This document shows positions 45,478 through 55,217 of a stretch of DNA of 64,000 nucleotides, in pieces (the first letter of the stretch is position 1; each line of letters opens with the position of its first letter). The DNA lies in assembly GCF_013167895.1 (NCBI RefSeq), contig NZ_BLWC01000001.1, forward strand, positions 2,914,001 to 2,978,000, written 5' to 3'. A program made the position numbers and the translations under genes. Source of the DNA: Streptomyces fulvorobeus. GTDB taxonomy: Bacteria > Actinomycetota > Actinomycetes > Streptomycetales > Streptomycetaceae. Under the pieces are notes generated by a model. It worked only from the letters and a program-made list of their open reading frames with translations. It ran no database searches and was not told where the DNA came from.

Positions 45478-45524
45478 GACGCGGGAGGGCCGGGACGCTG
45501 TGTGCGTCCCGGCCCTCCCGCGTC
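45478..45524. terminator. Very strong bidirectional terminator
   Basis: A perfect 20-bp stem (45478-45497 with 45505-45524) with a 7-nt loop between the convergent PstS-like gene and purA. Confidence 0.9.
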
Positions 45525-45538
45525 ACGCCTTTCCCGGT

Positions 45539-46822
45539 CTACAGGAAGGAGTTGATCTGGATCGTCTCGGTGCGGCCGGGGCCGACACCGATCGCCGAGA
45601 TCGGGGCGCCCGACATCTCTTCGAGCGCCTTCACGTAGTCCTGCGCGTTCTTCGGCAGGTCGTCGAAGGTCTTCGCCTTCGTGATGTCCTCGGACCAGCC
45701 GGGCAGCATCTCGTAGACCGGCTTCGCGTGGTGGAAGTCGCTCTGGCTGTACGGCAGTTCCTCGACGCGCTTGCCGTCGATCTCGTACGCGACGCACACC
45801 GGGATCTGCTCCCAGCCGGTCAGCACGTCCAGCTTCGTGAGGAAGAAGTCGGTGAGACCGTTGACCCGGGTCGCGTACCGCGCGATCGGGGCGTCGAACC
45901 AGCCGCAGCGACGGTCACGGCCGGTGGTGACACCGCGCTCGCCACCGATGCGGCGCAGCGCCTCGCCGTCCTCGTCGAGCAGCTCCGTCGGGAACGGACC
46001 GGCGCCGACGCGCGTGGTGTACGCCTTGAGGATGCCGATGACCCGGCTGATCTTCGTCGGGCCCACGCCGGAACCGGTGCAGGCGCCGCCCGCGGTCGGG
46101 TTCGAGGAGGTGACGAAGGGGTACGTGCCGTGGTCGACGTCGAGCAGCGTGCCCTGGCCGCCCTCGAAGAGGACGACCTTGCCCTCGTCGATGGCGTCGT
46201 TGAGGATCAGTGTCGTGTCGGCGACGTACGGCTTCAGCCGGTCCGCGTACGTGAGCAGCTCCTCGACGATCTTCCCGGACTCGATCGCGCGCCGGTTGTA
46301 GAGCTTGGCGAGGATCTGGTTCTTGAAGTCGAGGGCCGCCTCGACCTTCTGGACGAGGATCGACTCGTCGTAGAGGTCCTGGACCCGGATACCGACGCGG
46401 TTGATCTTGTCCGCGTACGTCGGTCCGATACCGCGACCGGTGGTACCGATCTTGCGGGAGCCGAGGAAGCGTTCCGTCACCTTGTCGACGGTGACGTTGT
46501 ACGGAGTGATCAGATGAGCGTTACCGCTGATCAGAAGCTTGGACGTGTCGACGCCTCGCTCGTTCAGACCGTTCAGCTCGGAGAACAGCACGGCCGGGTC
46601 GACCACGACTCCGTTCCCGATGACCGGGGTACACCCCGGCGACAGGATTCCGGAGGGGAGGAGATGCAGTGCGTACTTCTGGTCGCCCACGACGACCGTG
46701 TGGCCGGCATTGTTGCCGCCCTGATAGCGCACGACATAGTCCACGGAACCACCGAGGAGGTCGGTGGCCTTCCCCTTGCCCTCGTCACCCCACTGAGCAC
46801 CGAGCAGCACAAGTGCGGGCAC
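45539..46822 (-). CDS. purA: Adenylosuccinate synthase
   Basis: 427 residues from GTG 46822. [11 protein letters not shown] is the GTP-binding loop, [26 protein letters not shown] and KLDVLTGW are family blocks. It makes adenylosuccinate from IMP and aspartate using GTP, on the path to AMP. Divergent from the diacylglycerol-kinase-like gene. Confidence 0.97.
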   Translation of the reverse strand: MPALVLLGAQWGDEGKGKATDLLGGSVDYVVRYQGGNNAGHTVVVGDQKYALHLLPSGILSPGCTPVIGNGVVVDPAVLFSELNGLNERGVDTSKLLISGNAHLITPYNVTVDKVTERFLGSRKIGTTGRGIGPTYADKINRVGIRVQDLYDESILVQKVEAALDFKNQILAKLYNRRAIESGKIVEELLTYADRLKPYVADTTLILNDAIDEGKVVLFEGGQGTLLDVDHGTYPFVTSSNPTAGGACTGSGVGPTKISRVIGILKAYTTRVGAGPFPTELLDEDGEALRRIGGERGVTTGRDRRCGWFDAPIARYATRVNGLTDFFLTKLDVLTGWEQIPVCVAYEIDGKRVEELPYSQSDFHHAKPVYEMLPGWSEDITKAKTFDDLPKNAQDYVKALEEMSGAPISAIGVGPGRTETIQINSFL

Positions 46823-47007
46823 AGGCGTACACCCCTTCCGGGCGGGGCATGTCCAAGGCCAGGGGGCGTACGTAAAGGTGTACCTGCCGCACGACGATGT
46901 ACGGCAAAGCCTGAGCCGTCGAACCGGGTGCCCCGGAATAGACGAAGCCCCTGGCGCAATAGCGCAAGGGGCTCTTGCACCAAGATGCTACCCGAGGAAG
47001 GACCGAG

Positions 47008-47863
47008 GTGTCGGCTGCAGAGCCCCCGGCGACGGCGACCACCAGCTTCTGGTGCTCATCGACCCGGTCGCCCGCCGGACCGACGGTGAGTCCGTCCGTA
47101 TCGCGAAGGATGTGCTGAGCGCCGGCTCACGCGCCAAGATCTGCCTTCCGGACACCCCCGAGGAGTTCATCAGAGCCCTGTCGCGGCGGGGCGGACGACG
47201 GCCGGTGGTCGTCGGCGACGACGGGGCGCTGCTGCGCGCCGTCGCCCATCTGCACCGGGAGCGCGAGCTGTCCGGTGGCGCCCTCTCGCTGATCCCGGTC
47301 GGCGCCCCGCCCACCCTCGAACTGGCCCACGCGCTCGGCGTGCCCCGCGGCGCGGTCGCCGCGGCCCGCTCGGCGCTCGACGGCACGGTCCGACGGCTCG
47401 ACCTGCTGGTGGACGACAGCGACGGTGTGGTCCTCGGCAGACTGCGCATCCCGGTCCTGCCCCGACCCGTGCGGCCTCCCATCCGGGGGTCACGGCGGTC
47501 TGGGACACCTGCCGCTCGCTGGTGGCGTCCCTGGTCCACCCGGCCGCCCCCACCACCGCCCACCCGCCGCCGCGCACGTACCGGCTGCGCGTGGAGGCGG
47601 ACGGCGTCCTGCTCAACGACCTGGACCGGCCGGTCGAGGGCGTCTCGGTGACCGCCCAGGGTGACGGTGGCCTGGTCGACGTGGTGATACACACCTCGCC
47701 TGGCCGGTCGGAGTCCCGGGAGGCCAAGGCGGTGACGGTCTCCGGCGCCGACTTCCGCTACCGGGCCGACATACACGTCACGGGCCCGGTGCGCACCCGG
47801 ACGTGGACGGTACGGGCGGGAGCGTGGTCGCTGATACTGCCCCCGGTGGTGGGGGCGGGATAG
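47008..47863 (+). pseudogene. Diacylglycerol-kinase-like protein, two one-base deletions
   Basis: GTG 47008 has GGAAGGA upstream and reads MSAAEPP, then the main frame (GDGDHQLLVLIDPVARR) needs one extra C in the run at 47024-47028. It runs through LSAGSRAKICLPDTPEEFIR, PVVVGDDGALLRAVAHLHRE to RIPVLP, where a second C is missing near 47466; the next frame continues TRAASHPGVTAVWDTCRSLV to TAG 47863. Repaired length about 286 residues. Members usually bear a kinase-like nucleotide site (VVVGDDGALL), though the substrate here is not established. Confidence 0.7.
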
Positions 47864-47942
47864 GCCGGGCCGGCAGCGCGGCGGCTCCCCGATGGCGGCC
47901 CTCGGTCCGCCCCGCCGTCACCGGGACACGGCCTCTTCACCG

Positions 47943-49147
47943 TCACACCTCCACGTCCAGCGCCTTCAGCCCCCGGATCACGTATCCCGGATGCCACTGC
48001 GGCTCCCCGGCCGGCCGCATGCCCGGCGCCTTGCGCAGCAGCTCGCCGAAGGAGGCCGCCAGCTCGATACGGGCCAGCGGTGCGCCCAGGCAGTAGTGAA
48101 TGCCCGCCCCGAACGTGAGGTGCGGGTTGTCCGGCCGGGACAGGTCCAGCCGGTCCGGCTCGGCGAACCGCTCCGGGTCCCGGTTGGCGGAGCCGAACAG
48201 CAGCGCGACCTCCGAGCCGCGCGGAATCACGGTCCCACCGATCTCGATGTCGTCGAGCACCCAGCGCTCGAACATCTGCAGAGGGGTGTCGTAGCGCAGC
48301 AGCTCCTCCACAGCGGTGGGCAGCAGCCCGTGGTCCCCGCGCAGGGCCGCCAGCTGCTCCGGGTGCCGGAAGAGCGTCCACCAGCCGTTGACGGTGGTGT
48401 TGACGGTCGCCTCGTGGCCCGCGTTCAGCAGCAGCACACAGGTGGAGATCATCTCCTGCTCACTCAGCCGCTCCCCCTCGTCATGGGCGGCGATGAGCGC
48501 GGAGATCAGGTCCGTCCCGGGGTCGCTCCGGCGTTCCGCGATCAGTCCCCGCAGATACGCGGAGAAGTCGGCCGACGCCCGCACGGCCGCCCGGGCCGTC
48601 TCCTCCGAGGGGTTCAGCTCGAACATCCCGCAGATCGCCGAGGACCAGGGCCGCAGCAGCTCCCGGTCTCCCTCCGGCACGCCCAGCATCTCCGCGATCA
48701 CGGCGACCGGCAACGGTTCGGCGACCGCCGCCAGCAGGTCACCCCCGCCGGAGGCGACGAACGCGTCGACCAGGTCGGCCGCCAGCCGCTCCACCGTGGG
48801 CGCCAGGCGCTCGACCGTACGCGGTGTGAACGCCTTGGAGACCAGCCGCCGGATGCGGGTGTGGTCGGGGCCTCCAGGTCGAGGAGCCCCTGCCCGTTCA
48901 GCGTGTGGAAGGGCTCGTGCGCGTCCGGCGGCGGGGTGCGCCCGAACTCCTCGTGCGTGAACCGGTGCAGGTAGGTCCGGCCCAGCCGCCGGTCGCGCAG
49001 CAGCGCGGACACATCGGAGTGGTGCGGGATCAGCCACTGCCTGGTCGGCTCGAAGAAGTGCGCCCGGCCGGCGGCGCGCAGCGCGGTGTAGGCGGGGTAC
49101 GGATCGGCGACGAACGCCGGTGACCAGGGGTCGAAGGACACATACAT
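47943..49147 (-). pseudogene. Cytochrome P450 (CYP107U-like), split by a one-base deletion
   Basis: From ATG 49147, MYVSFDPWSPAFVADPYPAY to GLLDLE; one added G at about 48871 continues GPDHTRIRRLVSKAFTPRTV to the stop at 47943. The I-helix is LLLNAGHEATVNT, the ExxR helix PTAVEELLRYDTP, and heme Cys is in FGAGIHYCLGAPLARIE. Repaired length about 401 residues. In S. coelicolor CYP107U1 lies in this interval between purA and the kyn genes (recollection), so it is probably that conserved P450. Confidence 0.88.
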
Positions 49148-49263
49148 GCCCCGACGCTACCGGCCGGCGCCCCACCGCACCCGGGCCCCGCGCCTGCATG
49201 CCCCGGGTCCCGGGCCCCCGCACCCCACCGTCCCACCGGGCTCCCGCCCGGACCCACCCGGCC

Positions 49264-49926
49264 CTACCCGGGTGTGACCAGCCGTGCCTCGTACGCGAAC
49301 ACCGCCGCCTGCGTCCGGTCGCGCAGCCCCAGCTTGACCAGGATGCGGCTCACATGCGTCTTGATGGTGGACTCGGCGACCACCAGCCGGGAGGCGATCT
49401 CGGCGTTCGACAACCCCTGCGCGATCAGCACGAGCACCTCCGTCTCCCGCTCCGTGAGGTCCCCGATCCGGGCCAGCGCGGGCGGGCGCGGCGCTTCGGC
49501 GAGCTTGGAGAACTCCGTGATCAGCCGCCGGGTGACGGCCGGGGCCAGCAGCGCCTCCCCGGACGCCACCACCCGTACCCCTTCCGCCAGCTGCCGCGCC
49601 GACGCGTCCTTCAGCAGGAAGCCGGAGGCGCCCGCGCGCAACGCCTGGTACACGTACTCGTCGAGGTCGAAGGTGGTGAGGACGAGGACCTTGGCGTCCG
49701 GGTCGGCGGCGACGATCTCGCGGGTCGCCTCGATGCCGTTGAGCTCCGGCATCCGGATGTCCATCAGCACGACGTCCGGACGCAGGGCCGCCACCTGCGA
49801 GACGGCCTGGCGACCGTCGACGGCCTCGCCCACGACCTCGATGCCCGGCATGGCGTTGAGGAGGACGGAGAACCCCTCGCGGACCATCATCTGGTCGTCG
49901 ACGATCAGCACCCCGATGGTGCTCAT
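49264..49926 (-). CDS. NarL/LuxR-type response regulator
   Basis: 220 residues. Phosphoacceptor D56 in VVLMDIRMPELNG, acidic pocket VDDQ near the start, Lys in FLLKDA, and a LuxR helix-turn-helix (LTERETEVLVLIAQGLSNAE, ESTIKTHVSRILVKL). Start overlaps the kinase stop by 4 nt: a coupled two-component pair. Confidence 0.95.
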   Translation of the reverse strand: MSTIGVLIVDDQMMVREGFSVLLNAMPGIEVVGEAVDGRQAVSQVAALRPDVVLMDIRMPELNGIEATREIVAADPDAKVLVLTTFDLDEYVYQALRAGASGFLLKDASARQLAEGVRVVASGEALLAPAVTRRLITEFSKLAEAPRPPALARIGDLTERETEVLVLIAQGLSNAEIASRLVVAESTIKTHVSRILVKLGLRDRTQAAVFAYEARLVTPG

Positions 49927-51293
49927 ACGGCGCCGCCCGCCGCCGTGTCCCGCCCCGCCGTGTCCTGCACAGCCGTGCCGTCCGCCCCCTGCTCGCGCAC
50001 GGTCTGCACGGGGATGAACGCGGTCACCTCGTAGCCGCCGTCCGCCGTCGCCTCGGCCGTCATCTCACCGTCGAGCATGGCCACCCGCTCGCGCATCCCG
50101 GTGATGCCGTGCCCGGCCCCCGGCGACGGTTTGACGAGACCGGTGGGCGGCCCGTTCACCACCCGCAGTCCGAGCCCGCCGAGTACGTAACCGATCTCCA
50201 CCTTCGCGGTGGCGCCCGGCGCGTGCCGCAGCGTGTTGCTCAGGGCCTCCTGGATGATCCGGTACGCCGACAGCTCGACGCCCTGCGGCAGCTCGCGTAC
50301 GGCTCCGGTGACGGTCTTCTCCGTCCGCAGTCCCGCGTCGCCCACGTTGGCCAGGAGGCGGTCCAGCTCGGCGAGCGTGGGCTGCGGCCCCCCGGGTGCC
50401 TCGTATCCCTCGGCCCGTACGACTCCCAGGACCCGGCGCAGCTCGGTGAGCGCGGCGACGGCGTTCTCCCGGATCGTGCGGAACGCCTGCTCCAGCTCGG
50501 GCGGCGGATTCTCCACCCGGTAGGGAGCGGCCTCCGCCTGGATCGCGACGACCGACATGTGGTGGGCGACGACATCGTGCAGTTCGCGGGCGATGGTCGT
50601 GCGCTCCTCCAGGAGCGTGCGCCGGTCGCGTTCGACGGCGGTCACCGTGCGCTGCACGGTCACCTCGCGCTGGGCGTCCCGGCGCACCTGGACCATGGCG
50701 ACGACGAGCAGGGCGAAAGCGGAGGTGACGGCCATGCCCGAGATCGTGGAGGAGCGGTAGAACCCGCCGAACGTGTCCAGGAAGGAGCCCAACAAGAGGG
50801 TCAGGGTCCACATCCAGGCCGCCGTACGGGGCCGGGTGCGGGCAGCGACGACGACCATCACGCCCAGGTGGCAGAGGAACATGCCCGGCCCCCACGGCCA
50901 GTCACCACTGCCCGCGACCGCCGCCACCGGGGTCAGCGCCATCGACGCCCAGAAGGCACCGACCGGCCTGACCAGGGTCAGCAGCAGCGGAACGGCCGGC
51001 AGCAGTCCGGTCACGACGGCGGGCACTCCGTAGACGCCGTCGGAGTCCGCCGCCGTCAGGCCGATCATCACCGTGAACAGGGCCAGCACGCCGACCGCCG
51101 CGTGCGGGGACCAGACGGCACGCGCCCGCAGCCGCTCGGGCAGCCGCCGGATCACCCGGCCGCCGGTCCCCAGCGGGTCCAGCGGACGGTAGGCGAGCAC
51201 ATCGTGGAAGAGGTCCTGCCGCAGGCCGCCTATCGTGTCTGCGGCCACCCGGAACTCGGGGCTTCTGGTCTTGGTCTCGGTCACGCCTCTCAC
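49923..51293 (-). CDS. Sensor histidine kinase (HisKA_3 type)
   Basis: 456 residues: five or six membrane helices from ~55 to 205, the phosphoacceptor His in TTIARELHDVVAHHMSVVAI, and an HATPase domain with AGHGITGMRERV. The short extracellular loops suggest sensing within the membrane. Partner of the regulator just downstream. Signal unknown. Confidence 0.94.
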   Translation of the reverse strand: MRGVTETKTRSPEFRVAADTIGGLRQDLFHDVLAYRPLDPLGTGGRVIRRLPERLRARAVWSPHAAVGVLALFTVMIGLTAADSDGVYGVPAVVTGLLPAVPLLLTLVRPVGAFWASMALTPVAAVAGSGDWPWGPGMFLCHLGVMVVVAARTRPRTAAWMWTLTLLLGSFLDTFGGFYRSSTISGMAVTSAFALLVVAMVQVRRDAQREVTVQRTVTAVERDRRTLLEERTTIARELHDVVAHHMSVVAIQAEAAPYRVENPPPELEQAFRTIRENAVAALTELRRVLGVVRAEGYEAPGGPQPTLAELDRLLANVGDAGLRTEKTVTGAVRELPQGVELSAYRIIQEALSNTLRHAPGATAKVEIGYVLGGLGLRVVNGPPTGLVKPSPGAGHGITGMRERVAMLDGEMTAEATADGGYEVTAFIPVQTVREQGADGTAVQDTAGRDTAAGGAV

Positions 51294-51392
51294 GGTAGGC
51301 GGCGCGGCGAGCCGGGTCGTCAGCAGTGATACGGATTCCCCGGCGTCCGCCGAAAGGACTACGTGAGCCTCCGGAAGCAGTCGGGGAAGCGG

Positions 51393-51422
51393 CCCGGGCC
51401 TGCCCCCGCGGACAGGCCCGGG
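51393..51422. terminator. Terminator of the kyn operon
   Basis: A perfect 10-bp stem CCCGGGCCTG (51393-51402) with CAGGCCCGGG (51413-51422), immediately beyond the last kyn gene's stop. Confidence 0.8.
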
Positions 51423-51423
51423 G

Positions 51424-52299
51424 TCACCAGGCGAGCTGGGCCAGCTCCTCCGCGACCACGGCGCACGCGTCGGCCGACGGGTCGATGAGCGGGAAGTGGC
51501 CGACCCCGTCGAGCAGCGTCAGGCCCACCATCTCCCCCGCCCTGGCCGCCGCGTCGACGAACGCCTCGGAGACCGCGGGGGGCACGGTCAGATCGCAGGT
51601 GCCCTGCACCACGGCTGTCGCGATACCGGTGGGCAGCAGGGCGGCCGGGTCGGCGAAGCCACTCCGCTCCGCGAACTCACCCTCGCCGCCCAGCAGTTGG
51701 TGTACGGCTCCGGAGCAGACGCCCAGCTCGACGGCCGTCGCGAAGTCGGCGACAGGCGCCAGCGCCACCACCCCGCGCAACGGCGGCGGCGCGGGCAGCC
51801 GCCACGGTGACCCCTCGGGAAGTACGTGCCTGGCCGCCGCCCACAGCGCCAGCTGACCACCCGCCGAGTGCCCGGTGACCACGATCCGCCGCACATCGGC
51901 CTGCGGCAGCTCCCGCCCGGCCAGCACCGGCACCGCGTCCATCGCGGCGGCCACGTCGTCGAACGTCTCGGGCCAGCGCCCCGCGGCCGGTTCGCCACCG
52001 CGCTGCTGCGGGATCTCCCCGCCGCGCCGGTACTCGACGCTGGCGACGGCGAAGCCGCGCCTGGCCAGGAAGTCCGCGAGCGGCGACACGTGCCGCCGGT
52101 CGTAGGGCGCCCGCCACGCCCCGCCGTGCAGCAGGACGACGAGCGGCGCCCCCGTCCGGCCGTCCCGGGGCGCGTAGAAGTCGATCACCTGGTCGGGGTG
52201 GCTGCCGTAGGCCGCGGACCGGTCGGGGGCGATCACCGGATGGGCGAACGCCGACTCCTCCTCGGCGGCATCACGATCACGCGCGGCAGAATCCGACAT
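51424..52299 (-). CDS. kynB: Alpha/beta hydrolase, probable kynurenine formamidase
   Basis: 291 residues. HGGAWRAPYDRRH is the oxyanion HGGxW motif, VTGHSAGGQLALWA the nucleophile elbow, DLTVPPAVSE the Asp and GVGHFPLIDP the His. Position as third gene after kynA and kynU points to hydrolysis of N-formylkynurenine; family alone would only say esterase-like. Placing it in KynB of the hydrolase (not cyclase) type is inference. The 134-bp gap to kynU has no terminator. Confidence 0.8.
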   Translation of the reverse strand: MSDSAARDRDAAEEESAFAHPVIAPDRSAAYGSHPDQVIDFYAPRDGRTGAPLVVLLHGGAWRAPYDRRHVSPLADFLARRGFAVASVEYRRGGEIPQQRGGEPAAGRWPETFDDVAAAMDAVPVLAGRELPQADVRRIVVTGHSAGGQLALWAAARHVLPEGSPWRLPAPPPLRGVVALAPVADFATAVELGVCSGAVHQLLGGEGEFAERSGFADPAALLPTGIATAVVQGTCDLTVPPAVSEAFVDAAARAGEMVGLTLLDGVGHFPLIDPSADACAVVAEELAQLAW

Positions 52300-52433
52300 G
52301 CTGCTCCAACCGTCCCTCGAATAAGCCCAACTGGCTTGACCTGCGGGGACGGTATCAGCACCGGGCGACTCCCTCCGATCACCGGACGGGCGCCGTGGGC
52401 CCGTCCGGCGACCGGGGAACAGTGTCGGCGGGG

Positions 52434-53624
52434 CTACCCCTCCAGCACGTCCGCGAGAATCCGCGCCGCGCGCTCGGCGTCCGCGAAGCCGACGTACAGC
52501 GGCGTGATACCGAACCGCAGTACGTCGGGCCGCCGCAGATCACCGACGACGCCCCGCTCGACGAGCGCGCGCATCACCCGCTCGGTGTCCTCGCACCGCA
52601 GCGCGACCTGGCTGCCGCGTTCCGCGTGCGCGGCCGGGGTGACCGAGGTGACCCGGCCGGGTGGCACGTACGCGGCGACGCACTCCAGGAAGAAGTCCGT
52701 CAGCGCGAGGGACTTCGCCCGTACGGCGGTCACCTCGACCCCGTCCCACACGTCCAGCGACGCTTCGAGCGCCAGCATGGACAGGATGTCGGGGGTGCCG
52801 ACCCGGCCCCGTACCGAACCCTCGGCGGGCGCGTATCCGGGCGTCATCGCGAACGGGTCCGCGTGCGACGTCCAGCCCGGCAGGGGGGAGTCGAAGGCCG
52901 CCTGGTGGCGCTCGGCGACGTACAGGTAGGCCGGCGAACCGGGACCGCCGTTCAGGTACTTGTACGTGCAGCCGACGGCCAGGTCGACCCCGTGCTCGTC
53001 CAGGCCCACGGGCAGGGCGCCCGCGCTGTGGCACAGGTCCCAGACCGCGAGACCGCCCGCCGCGCGCACGGCGGCGGTGAGAGCGGGCAGATCGTGGAGC
53101 CTGCCCGTGCGGTAGTCGACGTGGTTGAGCAGGACGACGGCCGTACGGGGGCCGAGCGCGGCCGGTACGTCGGCGGGGGCGACGGGCACGATCCGGTGGC
53201 CGGTCAGCCGGGCGGCGGACCCGGCGATGTACCCGTCCGTGGGAAACGTCGTCGCGTCCACCAGGATCTCGTCGCGCCCCTGCGCCGCGAGGCGGCTCGC
53301 GGCGACGACGGCCTTGAAGACGTTCACGCTCGTGGAGTCGCCCACCACGATCTGTCCGGGCCCGGCCCCGACGAGCGGGGCGATACGGTCGCCGATCCGC
53401 TCGGGCGCGGTCCACCAGCCGCTCTCCTCCCACGACCTGATACGCAGCTCGCCCCACTCGCGGGTGAGGACCTCCTGGAGCCGCGCGGGGACGTGCCTGG
53501 GCAGCGCGCCCAGCGAGTTCCCGTCGAGGTAGACGGTGTCGTCGAGCGTGAACAGCTCGCGGTACTTGGCGAGTTCGTCGGCGGCGTCGAGCGCCGCCGC
53601 CCTCCCGGCGTAGGTCTCAGACAT
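52434..53624 (-). CDS. kynU: Kynureninase
   Basis: 396 residues from ATG 53624. YLDGNSLGALPRHVP, SVNVFKAVVAA, DLCHSAGALPVGLDEHGVDL, and PLP-Lys in GCTYKYLNGGPGSPAYL identify it. It splits kynurenine to anthranilate and alanine. The start lies inside the end of kynA (8-nt overlap), so the two are co-translated. Confidence 0.96.
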   Translation of the reverse strand: MSETYAGRAAALDAADELAKYRELFTLDDTVYLDGNSLGALPRHVPARLQEVLTREWGELRIRSWEESGWWTAPERIGDRIAPLVGAGPGQIVVGDSTSVNVFKAVVAASRLAAQGRDEILVDATTFPTDGYIAGSAARLTGHRIVPVAPADVPAALGPRTAVVLLNHVDYRTGRLHDLPALTAAVRAAGGLAVWDLCHSAGALPVGLDEHGVDLAVGCTYKYLNGGPGSPAYLYVAERHQAAFDSPLPGWTSHADPFAMTPGYAPAEGSVRGRVGTPDILSMLALEASLDVWDGVEVTAVRAKSLALTDFFLECVAAYVPPGRVTSVTPAAHAERGSQVALRCEDTERVMRALVERGVVGDLRRPDVLRFGITPLYVGFADAERAARILADVLEG

Positions 53625-54465
53625 GGCTGCGTGCCGTCCAGAGCTCGGGGAAGACACTCTTCGTGGCCCGCTTCTCCAGCCAGGCGACCCCGGCCGAGCC
53701 GCCGGTCCCGGTCTTGGAGCCCATCGCACGGCGGGTGGCGACCAGGTGGTCGTTGCGCCAGCGCCAGACCAGTTCGCCGACGTCGGTGAGCGTCTCACCG
53801 AGGCGGACCAGCTCGGCGTTCTGGTCGGGATCGGCGTAGATCCGCGCCCAGACGGCCTCGACCTCGGGCGACGGCTCGTACTTCCTGGTCAGGTCCCGGC
53901 CGAGCACCGACTGCGGCACCGCGTACCCGCGCCGGGCGAGCAGGGCGAGCGCCTCGTCGTACAGACCGGGCTCGTGGAGCGCCTTCTCCAGCTCGGCGTG
54001 GACCCGGGGCGCGCCCCGGTGCGGTACGAGCATGGAGGCGGACTTGTCCCCGAGCAGGAACTCCATCCGCCGGTACATCGCCGACTGGAATCCGGAGCCC
54101 TCACCGAGCGCGCCCCGGTAGGAGTTGAACTGGGCGGGGGTGAGGCCGGCCAGCGGGGTCCAGGAGGCGTTCAGCGCCTCCAGCTCCCGTACGGACCGCT
54201 TCAGCGCGTCGCGCGCGGCGGGTATGCGGTCCTCGCGCAGGGCGTGCGCCGCGGTCTCCCACTCATGGACGATGACCGTGAACCACAACTCCATGACCTG
54301 GGTGGTGACCAGGAAGACCATCTCGCCGGGATCGTCCGAGCGAAGGTGCTGGAGGTGGGTCAGGACATCCGCCTGGACATAGTCCTCGTACGGAGTCGTT
54401 CCCGCGAAGTCGAGGTGCGGGTTGGCCGCACCGGTGGCTTCGGGGTCGGGGTGATTCGTCGACAT
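53617..54465 (-). CDS. kynA: Tryptophan 2,3-dioxygenase
   Basis: 282 residues. Heme-binding helix blocks FLVTTQVMELWFTVIVHEWE, YEDYVQADVLTHLQHLRSDD, FNSYRGALGEGSGFQSAMYR and WRNDHLVATRRAMGSKTGTG are family hallmarks. It opens the indole ring of tryptophan to N-formylkynurenine. First gene of kynA-kynU-kynB, which takes tryptophan to anthranilate. No quinolinate genes follow, so use in catabolism or supply of anthranilate is more likely than NAD synthesis. Confidence 0.96.
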   Translation of the reverse strand: MSTNHPDPEATGAANPHLDFAGTTPYEDYVQADVLTHLQHLRSDDPGEMVFLVTTQVMELWFTVIVHEWETAAHALREDRIPAARDALKRSVRELEALNASWTPLAGLTPAQFNSYRGALGEGSGFQSAMYRRMEFLLGDKSASMLVPHRGAPRVHAELEKALHEPGLYDEALALLARRGYAVPQSVLGRDLTRKYEPSPEVEAVWARIYADPDQNAELVRLGETLTDVGELVWRWRNDHLVATRRAMGSKTGTGGSAGVAWLEKRATKSVFPELWTARSHV

Positions 54466-54608
54466 TTCTGTCTCCTCGACACGAGCTTCCGGGTAGCGGT
54501 CCGCCCCTTCCGTGAGGAAGTGGAGCTCCGGTCCCCTGCCCGCATCCTAAGCCGGAGCCGGGGGCGGCGTCCTGCGTGGCAGGTCGGGCGGCCTGCCCGG
54601 CAGCGCGC

Positions 54609-54641
54609 GGGCCCCGCGGACGGCACGCGTCCACGGGGCCC
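54609..54641. terminator. Hairpin between DUF3151 and kynA
   Basis: A 13-bp stem with one mismatch (54609-54621 with 54629-54641), just beyond the DUF3151 stop and before the kynA promoter. Confidence 0.7.
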
Positions 54642-54657
54642 GGTACGGCGCGGGGGG

Positions 54658-55070
54658 TCAGCCCAGCGTGTCGGCGGCGGTCTGCGAGGAGTCGCGCAGG
54701 AACGACGAGCAGCGCTCGTACTCCTCCTGCTCGCCGATGTCCCCCGCCGCGCGGGCCAGGGCGTGCAGCGCCCGCAGGAAGCCGCGGTTCGGCTCGTGCT
54801 CGAACGGGACGGGGCCGTGGCCCTTCCAGCCGGCGCGGCGCAGGGCGTCGAGGCCGCGGTGGTAGCCGGTGCGGGCGTACGCGTACGACTCGATGACCCG
54901 GCCGCCCTCGTACGCCTCGTCGGCGAGCTGCGCCCAGGCCAGCGAGGAGGTGGGGTACTTCGCTGCGACGTCGGCGGGCGCCGCGCCGTTGGCGAGCAGC
55001 TCGCGCGGCTCCGGGTCGTCGGGCAGATGGGTCGGGGAGGGCCCCCGAGCAGGTTCTCGTGGATGGACAT
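54658..55070 (-). pseudogene. DUF3151 protein, one-base deletion near the start
   Basis: ATG 55070 reads MSIHENLLGG, then should continue PSPTHLPDDPEPRELLANGA; one C is missing in the run around 55040. The other frame then runs to TGA 54658 through LAWAQLADEAYEGGRVIESY, YHRGLDALRRAGWKGHGPVP and FLRDSSQTAADTLG. Adding the base gives 137 residues, as expected of this actinobacterial family of unknown function. Confidence 0.85.
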
Positions 55071-55217
55071 GGGTGCAAGTGTGCCTGCTGGGACGGGCCC
55101 GTGGGCATCACCCCGCTTCCCGCCCGCGCTCCGGGGTCCCCGGGCGCCGCGCCGGGCGGGATCGGCCCGGCGGGCGTGAGCGGGTAGGCGTTGCCCGGCC
55201 CACGGCCACCCGTACCC

